In this document: piece after piece, positions 9,575-17,732 of the stretch
How the letters are laid out: every line of letters begins with the position of its first letter
Numbering within the stretch: the stretch's first letter is position 1
Assembly: GCA_044338255.1 (NCBI GenBank)
Contig: JBIILZ010000007.1
Location: forward strand, 1 to 57,877
Length of the DNA stretch: 57,877 bases
Reading direction: 5' to 3'
Source: CAIUVD01 sp044338255
GTDB taxonomy: Bacteria; Planctomycetota; UBA11346
Notes under the pieces: generated by a model
Told to the model about the DNA's origin: nothing
The model's database searches: none
What the model saw: the letters and a program-made list of their open reading frames with translations, nothing else
Translations under genes and position numbers: made by a program

Positions 9575-10165
9575 TTATTTCACCCACGAAGTGATGTCAT
9601 CGGAGTTCAGTTCTCCGCCTTGGTCGATCTTGTCCTTGCCGATCGACCACAGCTGGAAGTTGTCGCGGTTGGGAGGATTTTCGCTGTCGATGACCGCCAC
9701 GTTGGCGGTGGTGCTGTACGGATAATAAAATGCCGGACGATAACGGATCGGCATCTTCCACGCATCGAGCACCGGATCCTTGAAGGATTCGCCGGCGGCA
9801 TTGAGGGCCGACACCAATGCGCCGTTGATATATTTCCAATCGAGGCTGGGGTCATTGTAAGGTTTGTTATAGGGTACACTGGTACCGAAGGCATTCGCGT
9901 CGTTGAAGCCCTTCGCCAAGGTCGTGCTGCTCTCGGTATTTTGGGGATACTTCCCATTCACTTGCCGATAGCTCTCGCAGGCCGCGACCAGCTGCGACAT
10001 CGTCGCCTGGGTCTTGGATCGGGCGGCAGCTTCCTTAGCCAAACTGATCCCCGCGAACAACATCCCCATCAAAATCATGATGATCGAGATCACCACCAGC
10101 AGTTCCATCAAGGTGAAGGCGCGGATGGCGGTGAGGTTGGCGGCGGGGCGAAGGGGGCGGCGCAT
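9575..10165 (-). CDS. Major pseudopilin, GspG-like
   Basis: A 196-residue prepilin. The leader MRRPLRPAANLTAIRA is followed by FTLMELLVVISIIMILMGMLFAGI with the conserved Glu5; the residue before the cut is Ala. The mature helix continues with SLAKEAAARSKTQATMSQLVAACESYRQVNGKYP, the classic GspG/type IV pilin pattern of a long amphipathic helix ending in a YP motif. The C-terminal part ends in NRDNFQLWSIGKDKIDQGGELNSDDITSW, very like the Ca-binding 'DGxxxSxGxD...DDI..W' tail of GspG. It is the first gene of the pseudopilin operon. Secretion ATPase, inner-membrane platform and secretin genes are not in the window. Confidence 0.85.
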   Translation of the reverse strand: MRRPLRPAANLTAIRAFTLMELLVVISIIMILMGMLFAGISLAKEAAARSKTQATMSQLVAACESYRQVNGKYPQNTESSTTLAKGFNDANAFGTSVPYNKPYNDPSLDWKYINGALVSALNAAGESFKDPVLDAWKMPIRYRPAFYYPYSTTANVAVIDSENPPNRDNFQLWSIGKDKIDQGGELNSDDITSWVK

Positions 10166-10283
10166 GGGTTCTCGATGGACGATGCCGGAGGGTGGTCTCT
10201 GGACAGGGATTGTTGTAGCCCGCCGAGGTCGGCCAATGGCTTCCTGTTGATGACCTACTTCACGACTTCGTCTGCCGTTGAAC

Positions 10284-11588
10284 CTATTTAACGGCAGCGA
10301 GGGTCATGAAGCGCCAGCCGCTGGGCCAGCCTTCGCCGCTGAAGCTCATCAGGAAACCTTGATAATCAGAGGTTTCCGTGCGATAGCCCTGGCCCGGGTC
10401 GATAAGATAGAGGCCCTTGCGTCCGCTCACCGTGCACCAATGGATGGTCGGCAGGCGGCCTTGGGAGAGCAGCTCGGCGAATTTCGGAGCGTTGGCGGTG
10501 GCCGTCGGCTGGGTCAACAGCCGCATCACGATCGTCATCTCGTCGTCACCGAGATTGGCCGCCGCGAGTGCTTTGCGCAGGGATTTGACGGTGACCTGGA
10601 TGGCGCCGTCGCGTTCGAGCTTGGTCTCGAAGGTCTCCTTGGCGGTCGGTGGTTGCTTGGCGAGCCAGGCGGCGACTCCCGGCGTCACCCAGCGCTCGGC
10701 GACCGCGACATAGGTCAGGCCCTTGAGCTTGGTGAGCGGTTCCAGGCTGGCGGCGGGGATCTGGCGCTGGCTGCTGAGGCGCGGAGCCGGCAGATCGATG
10801 AACGGCGTGAGGTCGGCAATCCAGCCACGGGCCTGGATGGCTTCGATACGAGCCCCATAGCGACGTTCGTTGGCGGGCAGCTCGGCGGTGAAGGCCGCGA
10901 CGGCCGCACGGCGTTCGTCCTCGCGGCTGGCGACCATGATCAGCAGGCCGACGACGAGCGCGACGAGGATCCCACCGATCAGCCAGCGGCGGCTATTGGC
11001 GGCCTCACGCTCACCTTCATTAGTGAGAATGGCAGGAGTCTTCCCCGGTTTTTTGCTGACGGGGTTGAGGTAGCTCGACGATTTCGAGCTGCGTTCGGTG
11101 CCGGGCTTCGACTTGCGCTCGGTGCCCGGCTTGCCGGAGGCCGCGGCGGGGGGCTCGACCTCGTCGAGGCCGAGGGCGTCGTCCATGGTCGCCTTGAGGC
11201 TGTCGGCCATGGCCTTGCGGGCTTCGAGCTGCTGTCGGGTCAGGCCGGCTTTGGGCGTGGTCGTCTGCAGTCGGGCGGATGGGGGATCCTCGGGTTTCTT
11301 CGCGGGTGCCGGAGCCGCAGGTGTCACCGGGCGCGGCGCTGCCGGGGCTGCGGCTACTGGCGCTGCGGCCACTGGCGCTGCGGCCACTGGTGCAGGCGCT
11401 GGCGCTGGTGCAGGCACAGGCGCCGTGACCCGGGCGGTTGGCGGGGTCTCGACCTTGTCGGCCAGGCCATCCTCGCGCAGGCGGAAGGCGTTTTTGCAGG
11501 ACGTGCAGCGCACCGTCTTGCCGATGAGCACGGGCTTCAACGGATACTTGGCACCACAATGCGGACAATCAAAGGTGGCAGCAGTCAT
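10284..11588 (-). CDS. MJ0042-type zinc-ribbon membrane protein
   Basis: The specific function is unknown. Residues 1-35 hold a zinc ribbon, CPHCGAKYPLKPVLIGKTV followed by RCTSCKNAFRL, as in the MJ0042 family common in planctomycetes. A long Ala/Pro-rich linker follows (repeated PVAAA units), then a basic Ser-rich stretch, one transmembrane segment (WLIGGILVALVVGLLIMVAS, near residue 230) and a C-terminal domain of about 180 residues with no recognised motif. The layout suggests a cytoplasmic ribbon and an extracytoplasmic C domain. The ATG at 11588 was chosen because it places the ribbon at the N terminus; a GTG six bases upstream is also possible. It sits between moxR and the pseudopilin operon on the same strand. 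Confidence 0.75.
   Translation of the reverse strand: MTAATFDCPHCGAKYPLKPVLIGKTVRCTSCKNAFRLREDGLADKVETPPTARVTAPVPAPAPAPAPVAAAPVAAAPVAAAPAAPRPVTPAAPAPAKKPEDPPSARLQTTTPKAGLTRQQLEARKAMADSLKATMDDALGLDEVEPPAAASGKPGTERKSKPGTERSSKSSSYLNPVSKKPGKTPAILTNEGEREAANSRRWLIGGILVALVVGLLIMVASREDERRAAVAAFTAELPANERRYGARIEAIQARGWIADLTPFIDLPAPRLSSQRQIPAASLEPLTKLKGLTYVAVAERWVTPGVAAWLAKQPPTAKETFETKLERDGAIQVTVKSLRKALAAANLGDDEMTIVMRLLTQPTATANAPKFAELLSQGRLPTIHWCTVSGRKGLYLIDPGQGYRTETSDYQGFLMSFSGEGWPSGWRFMTLAAVK
11351..11395. repeat. 15-bp in-frame tandem repeat (3 copies)
   Basis: Three near-identical 15-base units (CGGCYACTGGYGCTG type) encode the VAAAP repeats in the linker of the zinc-ribbon protein. The unit length is a multiple of three, so the frame is kept. 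Confidence 0.8.
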
Positions 11589-11686
11589 GGGCACGATTCA
11601 ATGGCGCATGGCCGCCGGCTAAAGACAGAAGCCGCGCCGGCGCCGAGGGGTGTATTGGTCAGTGAGGGATAAGCGGTGCCTGCCGC

Positions 11687-12718
11687 TCAGTGAGAAACCC
11701 CGGCGATGGCCCGGTCTTTTTCCAGGTCGGCGGCCGGGACCTGCACCGCTTGCAGCAGGCGGTCGATGACCGCCTCGGCATTGAGGCCCTGGGCTTCGGC
11801 TTCATAGCCGGGTTGCAGGCGATGGCGGAAAACCGGTTGGACGACGGCTTTAATATCATCCAGGGCGACAAACGAACGCCCACGTACCACGGCGCGGGCC
11901 TTGGCTGCTAGCAGCAGGGCCTGGCCCGCGCGTGGGCCGGCGCCCCAGCGCAGCAGCGGAGCGATGAGCTCGTGGCCGCCGAGCGCCACCGGGCGGGTGG
12001 CGCGGACGAGGGCCAACGCGTAACGGGCGATGGCCTCGGCCACCGGCACTTCGCGCACGGTGTGCTGCAGATCGAGGAGCGTCTGGGCGTCGCAGATCGC
12101 CTCTGCCGCCGGGTTGCCGTTGCCGGTGGTGCGGGTGATGATCTGCAGCTCTTCGGCTTCTGATGGATAGCCGACGACGATCTTCAGCAGGAAGCGGTCG
12201 AGCTGGGCCTCGGGCAGTGGATAGGTGCCTTCCTGTTCGATGGGATTCTGCGTCGCGAGCACGAAGAACGGCTTGGGCAGCGGACGTCTGGTGCCGCCGG
12301 CGGTGACCTGCCGCTCCTGCATGGCTTCGAGCAGCGCGGCCTGGGTTTTCGGCGGCGTACGGTTGATTTCATCGGCCAAAACTACCGAAGCGAAGATCGG
12401 ACCGGGGACGAATTCGAGAGTCCGGTTGCCGGTGGCCTTGTCTTCGCGGATCAGTTCCGTGCCGGTGATGTCGGACGGCATCAGGTCGGGGGTGAACTGG
12501 ATGCGGTTGAAGCTCAGCCCAGAAGCCCGCGCCATGGTTGAAACGAGGAGGGTCTTAGCGACCCCCGGCACGCCTTCGAGCAGGGCGTGGCCACCGGCGG
12601 AAAGGGCGATGAGGGCCTGCTCGATGACTCCTTCCTGGCCGATGATGACCTTGCCCAATTCGGCGGTCAGGCGGCGGATGATGTCAGCAGCGGCTTCGGG
12701 CGACAGCGATTGGCTCAT
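11687..12718 (-). CDS. MoxR family AAA+ ATPase
   Basis: A cytoplasmic AAA+ chaperone-like ATPase of 343 residues, the usual MoxR length. Seen in order: the MoxR N-terminal signature KVIIGQEGVIEQALIAL, Walker A GVPGVAKT (about residue 55), Walker B VVLADEINRTPPKTQAALLEAMQE, sensor 1 FFVLATQNPIEQEGTYPLPEAQLDRF and the C-terminal lid domain (VQPVFRHRLQPGYEAEAQ). MoxR proteins usually act on von Willebrand-domain or membrane partners. No DUF58 or VWA gene is adjacent here. Its nearest neighbours are the zinc-ribbon membrane protein downstream and, divergently across 52 bases, the large DUF4175-like membrane protein. A functional link with the latter is an inference from typical planctomycete neighbourhoods. 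Confidence 0.95.
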   Translation of the reverse strand: MSQSLSPEAAADIIRRLTAELGKVIIGQEGVIEQALIALSAGGHALLEGVPGVAKTLLVSTMARASGLSFNRIQFTPDLMPSDITGTELIREDKATGNRTLEFVPGPIFASVVLADEINRTPPKTQAALLEAMQERQVTAGGTRRPLPKPFFVLATQNPIEQEGTYPLPEAQLDRFLLKIVVGYPSEAEELQIITRTTGNGNPAAEAICDAQTLLDLQHTVREVPVAEAIARYALALVRATRPVALGGHELIAPLLRWGAGPRAGQALLLAAKARAVVRGRSFVALDDIKAVVQPVFRHRLQPGYEAEAQGLNAEAVIDRLLQAVQVPAADLEKDRAIAGVSH

Positions 12719-12770
12719 GCTGCCAGGATAATGCCGGTTGGCGGTTGGCTAGCGCGGCGCGGCGCGCTTA

Positions 12771-15700
12771 ATGGGGCCCATGGATTCGCTCGCCTTTCTC
12801 TCCGCCGTGCGTGCGCGCCTCGTACGCGTGCTGGTCATCGAAGGTCTGGCCCGGGTCCTGGCGATCGTCCTTACCGCGGCGGTACTTTCGGTTGCCGCCG
12901 ACTGGCAGTGGCGTCTGCCGGGTCTGGTGCGCTTCGGGTTGCTGGCGGGAGTGTTGGCGGCGGCGGCGCTGGTCATGTGGGTGCGTCTGGCGCGGCCTTT
13001 CCGTCGCGATCTCAGCGACGCCGCCCTGGCGCGCTTCGCCGAACGCCGGGTGCCCGAACTCGATGGCCGGCTGCTGACCCAGGTCGAAGGCATCGCCATG
13101 GGCGAGCGCGATCAGCAGGTGCTGCGCGCCGTTCTCGGCGGCATCGATCCCGCGGTGCTGATCCCTGCCCGGCGCACGCCGAAGCAGGTTGCGATCGGCC
13201 TCAGCGCGCTGCTGGCGGTGATCGCCGTCAGCGTCGCCATGCCCGAAACCGCCGCCGATGGCGCGCAGCGCCTACTGTTACCCCTGGGCGCCAGCGAATG
13301 GCGCAAGCACACCAGCCTGCACGCGACTCTCGAACACGCCGTGGTGCCGGTCGATGGCACGCTGGTCTTGGCCATCACCCGTCAGCATCCCGATGCCGAA
13401 TTTTCTGCCCCGGTGGTGGTCAGCTGGAAGGGCGGCGCAGTCGATGAATCCCGGCAACTTGGCGGCCTTACCGGCAGCTCATGGTCGACCAGCATCGCCG
13501 CCCCGGTGGGCACCTATGAGCTGACCATCACCTCGGCCGATGCCGAGCCGGTGAGCCTCCAGGCACGAGTCGTCGCCCGCCCCACCGTCGGGCGCATCCA
13601 GGCCTTGCAGACCCCGCCGGCCTACACCGGCCTGCCCAAGCAGACCGTCGACACCCTCGCCGGGTCGCTGCTGCCGGGAACCACCATCGCCTTCTCGGTG
13701 GGCTTCGTCAGCGAACCCGGGCGGGAGATCCGCACCGCGACCGCGCGCTTCCAGGATCAGCAGGTAGCCCTGAGCGCGCAGGAAGGCCGCTTTTCCGGCA
13801 GCTTCACGGTGATGACCGCGGGCTCGTTGGAACTCGCCGCCGCCGATCAGGACGGCATCGCCTTGACCGCCGATGCGCGCTTTCCGCTGACCATCACCCC
13901 TGATCGACCGCCGGTGGTCTCGCTCAGCGGCCCGGCGCCGCGCGAAGCCGTGACCGTACGCGCGGTGGTCGAGTTCGCGGTGGCGGCGAGTGATGATTAT
14001 GGTCTCGGTGATCTGCAGCTCACGGCCGCGACCGTGCATGGCGAGGCGCCTTTGAGCGCTGACAAGGCCGCCGTTCCAGCCGCGACTCCAGCCACACCGC
14101 CAGCCGCGCCACCAGCAGCGGAGATCCTCGAACGTTTCACCGGCGTCGCCGGCCAGCTGAGCGTCAACCGCACGGCGACGATCGAGATCGGTCGGCATGC
14201 CGCCGAAGGCGAACAGCTGGTGATCGCGGCCCGCGCCCACGACCGTAATGACGTCAACGGCCCCGGTGTCGGCGAGAGCGAAAGCCTGGCCTTGCGCGTG
14301 GTCCCTGAAGACCTTTTGCGCCAGGAACTCGATCGCCTGTTGGGCGAGGCTAAGGAACGCGTGGTCCAGGCGCGTGATGACCTCGCCGCCGCCCGCGAGC
14401 CCACGGCCCAGGCCCGGCATTTGCGCTCGGCGTCGCAGTCCACGGTCAAGGCCGACGAGCTGCTGGTGCAGGTCCTGCGCCGCTGGGCGCAAAACCGCCT
14501 GGCCCCGGAAGGCATCCTCCCCGGCGCCAAGGCGCGGACTATCCTCAGCGACACCGCCCTGCCGAAACTCGCCGAGGCCACCGCCGGCGGCGAGGCTCCG
14601 CGCCAGGCTGCCGATGTCGCCCTTGCCGAGGCCGAGCGCCTGCTCGGCTCGATCCTTCAGGAGGGTGACCTCACTCGCTTGCTCACCAGCCTGATCGCGC
14701 GCGAAACCGCCATCGCCGTCGAGACCCGTGGCTTCGTCAAAGCCTTCCTGACCAAGTCGCTGGATCCTGCGGGCAAGGCCCTGCAGCAGAATCTCGCCAT
14801 GCGCCAGCGCGAACTGGGCGAACTCGCCCTCGAACTCGAGCGCCGCCTGCTGGCCAAGGAGGGGTCGACGTGGACCAAGGCCCAGGACATCGTGCGCAAG
14901 GAAGCCCCCGGCGACCGCCTGCGCCAGGCGAGCAGCGATCTGGCGACCAATGACCGGCGCAACAAGGCCATCGACGGTCAGCAGGAAGCCTTGGCGAGTC
15001 TGAGCAAGCTCCTCGATGCTCTCCGGGGAGGTGATGCCGCCCATGATCTCGCCGCCAAGCTCGGCCAGTTGGCCGCCGAGCAGGAACAGATCGCCAAGAG
15101 CCTTGAGCAGGGGGCCGCGCCGGGCACCCAGTCCGCAAAGCAGAAGGACCTTGCTGAACGCACCGCCGCCGCCAGTCGCGAAGCCACCAGCAAGGACGCC
15201 GCCGCCGCCAAGACCCTCGCCAGCGCCCAGGCGACGCAGGAAGCCGCCGCCCGCGACATGCAGCGCGGCGATGCCGGTGCGGCCACCCGCGACGCCAATG
15301 CCGCGGCAGGTCTGCTGCGCGAGGCCCAGAAGCAACTCGCCGGCGAACAGAAGCCGCCCGAGGACCCGAACAAGAAGGACAAGCCCGACGATAAGAAAAA
15401 AGACGTCATCGCGCTGCTCAAAGAACTACGCACCCTGCAGGCGGTGGTGGTCACCGAGGCTACCCTGCTCGAGCAGAAAAGCGCCGAGAAACCCCTCGAT
15501 TTCGCGGCTCAGCGGCAGGTCGTGACCTTGGCGAACAATCAGGGCGACGTCCTCTTGCGCGTCCGCGAGGACGTTTTGCGGCAACTCGACAAGAGTCCCA
15601 TCGCGCGGGTCGCGGTCGAGCGCGTCGCCACCGCCATGGACCATGCCCAACGCCATCTGGCGACGCCCGCCCTCGGCGCCAAAGGCCTGCGCCTGACGCG

Positions 15701-16442
15701 CATCGCCCTGGCCGAGCTCGGTCGCCTGATCGATGTCGCCGAAGCCCAGCCCGAGCGCGACGCGAACAAGAAGCCCGACGGTGGTGGTGGCGGCGGTGGC
15801 GGTGGTGGGCAGGCTCCCCAGGCGGCGTTCCCGCCCACCGCCGAGATCGCGCTTCTGGCGGCGATGCAGGAGGACCTCAACGGTCGCACCGCGGCGGGAC
15901 ATCCCGGCGATCTCGCCGGCGCCCAGGAGATGCTCCAGCAGCTGGTCGAATCCATGGCCCAGTCAGCCCGCCCCGAAACGCGCCCGGCGATCCTTCTCGA
16001 ACGCACTCGGCGGGCGATGACCAGTGCCGCCTATCAGCTCAAACAGGCCGATCGCGGGGCCCTGACGCGGAACGAGCAGCAGGCGGCCGAGGCCTCCTTG
16101 CGTCGCCTGCTGGCCGAAGCCGGCGGGGATGGCGGCGGCGGTGGTGGCGGCGGTGGCCAGCCACCACCGCCAAGTGGTGGCGGGCAGAAGCCGCCGCCGT
16201 CGGGCGGCGACGGGCAGGGACAAGGACAGGCGGCTCCGCCGACGGCGGGCGACGCGGGCAAGCCCGGCGATCCGGGGAAGGCAGCAGCCTTGTCGGTGCA
16301 GTCGACGACGACCTCGGGCGATCTGCTGGAGCTGCCGCCGGCGATGCGCGAGCAGTTGCGGCAGGCCCGCGAGCAGCACTTCACTCCCGGACAGCTGCAG
16401 ATCTATCAACGCTACCTTGAACTGTTGGAAGATGGCAAATGA
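12771..16442 (+). CDS. Large DUF4175-like membrane and coiled-coil protein
   Basis: A protein of 1223 residues whose biochemical role is unknown. It starts with two membrane helices (VLVIEGLARVLAIVLTAAVL and FGLLAGVLAAAALVMWV, residues 20-70), then a helical stretch ending in RRVPELDGRLLTQVEG and a third helix (IGLSALLAVIAVSVAM, near 140-155). The middle part (about 180-510) is beta-rich and Ig-like. From about 510 on it is a very long Ala/Gln/Glu/Arg-rich coiled-coil region. It ends in Gly runs and Pro-rich linkers before a last helical motif, MREQLRQAREQHFTPGQLQIYQRYL. The DUF4175-like call comes from this three-helix plus coiled-coil layout. ATG codons occur at 12771 and 12780. Its stop overlaps the start of the next gene (ATGA), so the two are coupled. 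Confidence 0.75.
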   Translation: MGPMDSLAFLSAVRARLVRVLVIEGLARVLAIVLTAAVLSVAADWQWRLPGLVRFGLLAGVLAAAALVMWVRLARPFRRDLSDAALARFAERRVPELDGRLLTQVEGIAMGERDQQVLRAVLGGIDPAVLIPARRTPKQVAIGLSALLAVIAVSVAMPETAADGAQRLLLPLGASEWRKHTSLHATLEHAVVPVDGTLVLAITRQHPDAEFSAPVVVSWKGGAVDESRQLGGLTGSSWSTSIAAPVGTYELTITSADAEPVSLQARVVARPTVGRIQALQTPPAYTGLPKQTVDTLAGSLLPGTTIAFSVGFVSEPGREIRTATARFQDQQVALSAQEGRFSGSFTVMTAGSLELAAADQDGIALTADARFPLTITPDRPPVVSLSGPAPREAVTVRAVVEFAVAASDDYGLGDLQLTAATVHGEAPLSADKAAVPAATPATPPAAPPAAEILERFTGVAGQLSVNRTATIEIGRHAAEGEQLVIAARAHDRNDVNGPGVGESESLALRVVPEDLLRQELDRLLGEAKERVVQARDDLAAAREPTAQARHLRSASQSTVKADELLVQVLRRWAQNRLAPEGILPGAKARTILSDTALPKLAEATAGGEAPRQAADVALAEAERLLGSILQEGDLTRLLTSLIARETAIAVETRGFVKAFLTKSLDPAGKALQQNLAMRQRELGELALELERRLLAKEGSTWTKAQDIVRKEAPGDRLRQASSDLATNDRRNKAIDGQQEALASLSKLLDALRGGDAAHDLAAKLGQLAAEQEQIAKSLEQGAAPGTQSAKQKDLAERTAAASREATSKDAAAAKTLASAQATQEAAARDMQRGDAGAATRDANAAAGLLREAQKQLAGEQKPPEDPNKKDKPDDKKKDVIALLKELRTLQAVVVTEATLLEQKSAEKPLDFAAQRQVVTLANNQGDVLLRVREDVLRQLDKSPIARVAVERVATAMDHAQRHLATPALGAKGLRLTRIALAELGRLIDVAEAQPERDANKKPDGGGGGGGGGGQAPQAAFPPTAEIALLAAMQEDLNGRTAAGHPGDLAGAQEMLQQLVESMAQSARPETRPAILLERTRRAMTSAAYQLKQADRGALTRNEQQAAEASLRRLLAEAGGDGGGGGGGGGQPPPPSGGGQKPPPSGGDGQGQGQAAPPTAGDAGKPGDPGKAAALSVQSTTTSGDLLELPPAMREQLRQAREQHFTPGQLQIYQRYLELLEDGK

Positions 16443-17476
16443 GTGCTTTCGTATCGCGTTTGCTGGTCCTTCTGATGCTGCTGTTGTCGCCGACGGCGCT
16501 CGCGTGGAGCGTCGTCAGCGACGCGATCGATCCCCAGCCGTTCATTGATCGCGGTCTGGCGGCATTGGTCAAACTGCAGCAGCCGGATGGCCTGATCGGT
16601 GAGGGTGCGGGGATCTCTTCGCTCGCCGGCATGGCCTTCCTTGCCGGCGGTCACATGCCCACGCGCGGCCTCTACCGCGACGCCAGCGCGCGTTGTCTGC
16701 GGGCGGTGATCGCTCGCCAGGATCCCTTCAGCGGCTACCTCGGTGCTGACCTCGGCAACATGTACGCGCATGGTTTTGCGACCCTCTATCTCGCCGAATC
16801 CTACGGCATGGCCCCTGATCAGCCGGTGCGCCGGGCCTTGGAGGCGGCTGTCGATTTGATCCATCGGGCGCAGAACAACGAAGGCGGCTGGCGCTACAGT
16901 CCGACGCCGACTGATGCCGACATCAGCGTCACCATCTGCCAGGTCATGGCCCTGCGCGCGGCCTACAACATCGGCATCGGCGGCCAGCAGACCCAGGACT
17001 GCATCGCCCGCGCCATCGCCTATGTGCGGCGCTGCGCCAACGGTGACGGCAGCTTCGCCTATATGGCGACCAGCGCCGGCAATTGGGGCACCAGCGGGGC
17101 CGAGGGCGTGCCGCGTACCGCCGCCGGCTCGATGTCGTTGATCGGCGCCGGCATCACCAACCTCGCCGATCCCACCTTGGGCCCGGCGATGCGCTTCCTG
17201 CTCAAGCATTTCCCCGCCCACCTCAAGGGCACCGAAAAGGGCGGCGAACATTATTTCTGGTATGGCCAGTACTATACGGCGCAGGTGATGTTCCACAGCC
17301 CAGATCCCGGCGACTGGGACAATTATTGGAACCAGGCGGCGGCGGTGATTTCCTCGCGGCAAGACCGCAAAGGCCTATGGCTGCAAGGCGAAGGCCCCGG
17401 CCCGGTCTACAATACTGCCATGGCCCTGATCATCCTCCAGATCCCCAATAACTACCTGCCGATCTTCCAACGCTGA
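16439..17476 (+). CDS. Secreted prenyltransferase/squalene-oxidase repeat protein
   Basis: A 345-residue exported protein with signal peptide MSAFVSRLLVLLMLLLSPTALAWS. The mature part is built from alpha/alpha-barrel repeats as in squalene cyclases and prenyltransferase beta subunits: QxxxGGW-like motifs (AQNNEGGWRYSP, NGDGSFAYM), YAHGFATLYLAESYG, SVTICQVMALRAAYNIGI. It has no DxDD catalytic motif of squalene-hopene cyclases, is half their length and is exported, so a terpene-cyclase activity is unlikely. Similar proteins of unknown function are widespread in planctomycetes. It is coupled by a four-base overlap to the DUF4175-like gene, which suggests the two act together at the cell envelope. 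Confidence 0.8.
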   Translation: MSAFVSRLLVLLMLLLSPTALAWSVVSDAIDPQPFIDRGLAALVKLQQPDGLIGEGAGISSLAGMAFLAGGHMPTRGLYRDASARCLRAVIARQDPFSGYLGADLGNMYAHGFATLYLAESYGMAPDQPVRRALEAAVDLIHRAQNNEGGWRYSPTPTDADISVTICQVMALRAAYNIGIGGQQTQDCIARAIAYVRRCANGDGSFAYMATSAGNWGTSGAEGVPRTAAGSMSLIGAGITNLADPTLGPAMRFLLKHFPAHLKGTEKGGEHYFWYGQYYTAQVMFHSPDPGDWDNYWNQAAAVISSRQDRKGLWLQGEGPGPVYNTAMALIILQIPNNYLPIFQR

Positions 17477-17494
17477 GACGCATGGAAGCATGGG

Positions 17495-17683
17495 GGTCGC
17501 TGGTCGCTGGTCCCTGGTCTCTGGTCGCTGGTCTCTGGTCCCTGGTCCCTGGTCGCTGGTCGCTGGTCCCTGGTCTCTGGTCGCCGGTCGCTGGTCCCTG
17601 GTCTCTGGTCGCCGGTCGCTGGTCTCTGGTCGCTGGTCGCTGGTCGCTGGTCGCTGGTCGCTGGTCCCTGGTCCCTGGTCTCT
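17495..17683. repeat. Heptanucleotide tandem array, 27 copies
   Basis: Twenty-seven uninterrupted 7-base units of form GGTC(G/C/T)C(T/C) run in perfect register with no insertion or deletion. Only the fifth base varies freely (G, C or T); two units end in C. The array lies in the 256-base gap between the squalene-repeat gene and the dihydrouridine synthase gene. Its open frames are not genes: they encode only a repeated Trp-Ser-Leu-Val-type peptide. This resembles the short tandemly repeated repetitive (STRR) heptamers described in filamentous cyanobacteria, but the units here are from another lineage. Confidence 0.95.
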
Positions 17684-17732
17684 AGTCGGTATTTTATAGG
17701 CTGCGGGTGGCAATCAGCGAGAGCCGGCTACC

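Noticed and set aside
1650..10165. Complete type II secretion locus
   Set aside because: Only pseudopilin-like genes are present. No GspD, GspE, GspF, GspL or peptidase gene is seen in the window.
13479..15335. 618-codon open frame opposite the DUF4175-like gene
   Set aside because: The sense frame has membrane helices, coiled coil and coupling to the next gene. The antisense frame has no motif and no ribosome site.
16439..17476. Squalene-hopene cyclase
   Set aside because: The protein has a signal peptide, is half-length and lacks the DxDD motif, so only the repeat fold is claimed.
17495..17683. CRISPR array
   Set aside because: Units are 7 bases, contiguous, with no unique spacers. The 18-bp array at 50190-50315 also has no spacers, and no cas genes are visible.
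17482..17713. Open frames across the heptamer array on both strands
   Set aside because: They encode only the repeated unit in each frame. A 7-base unit keeps all frames open by chance, since it has no stop.
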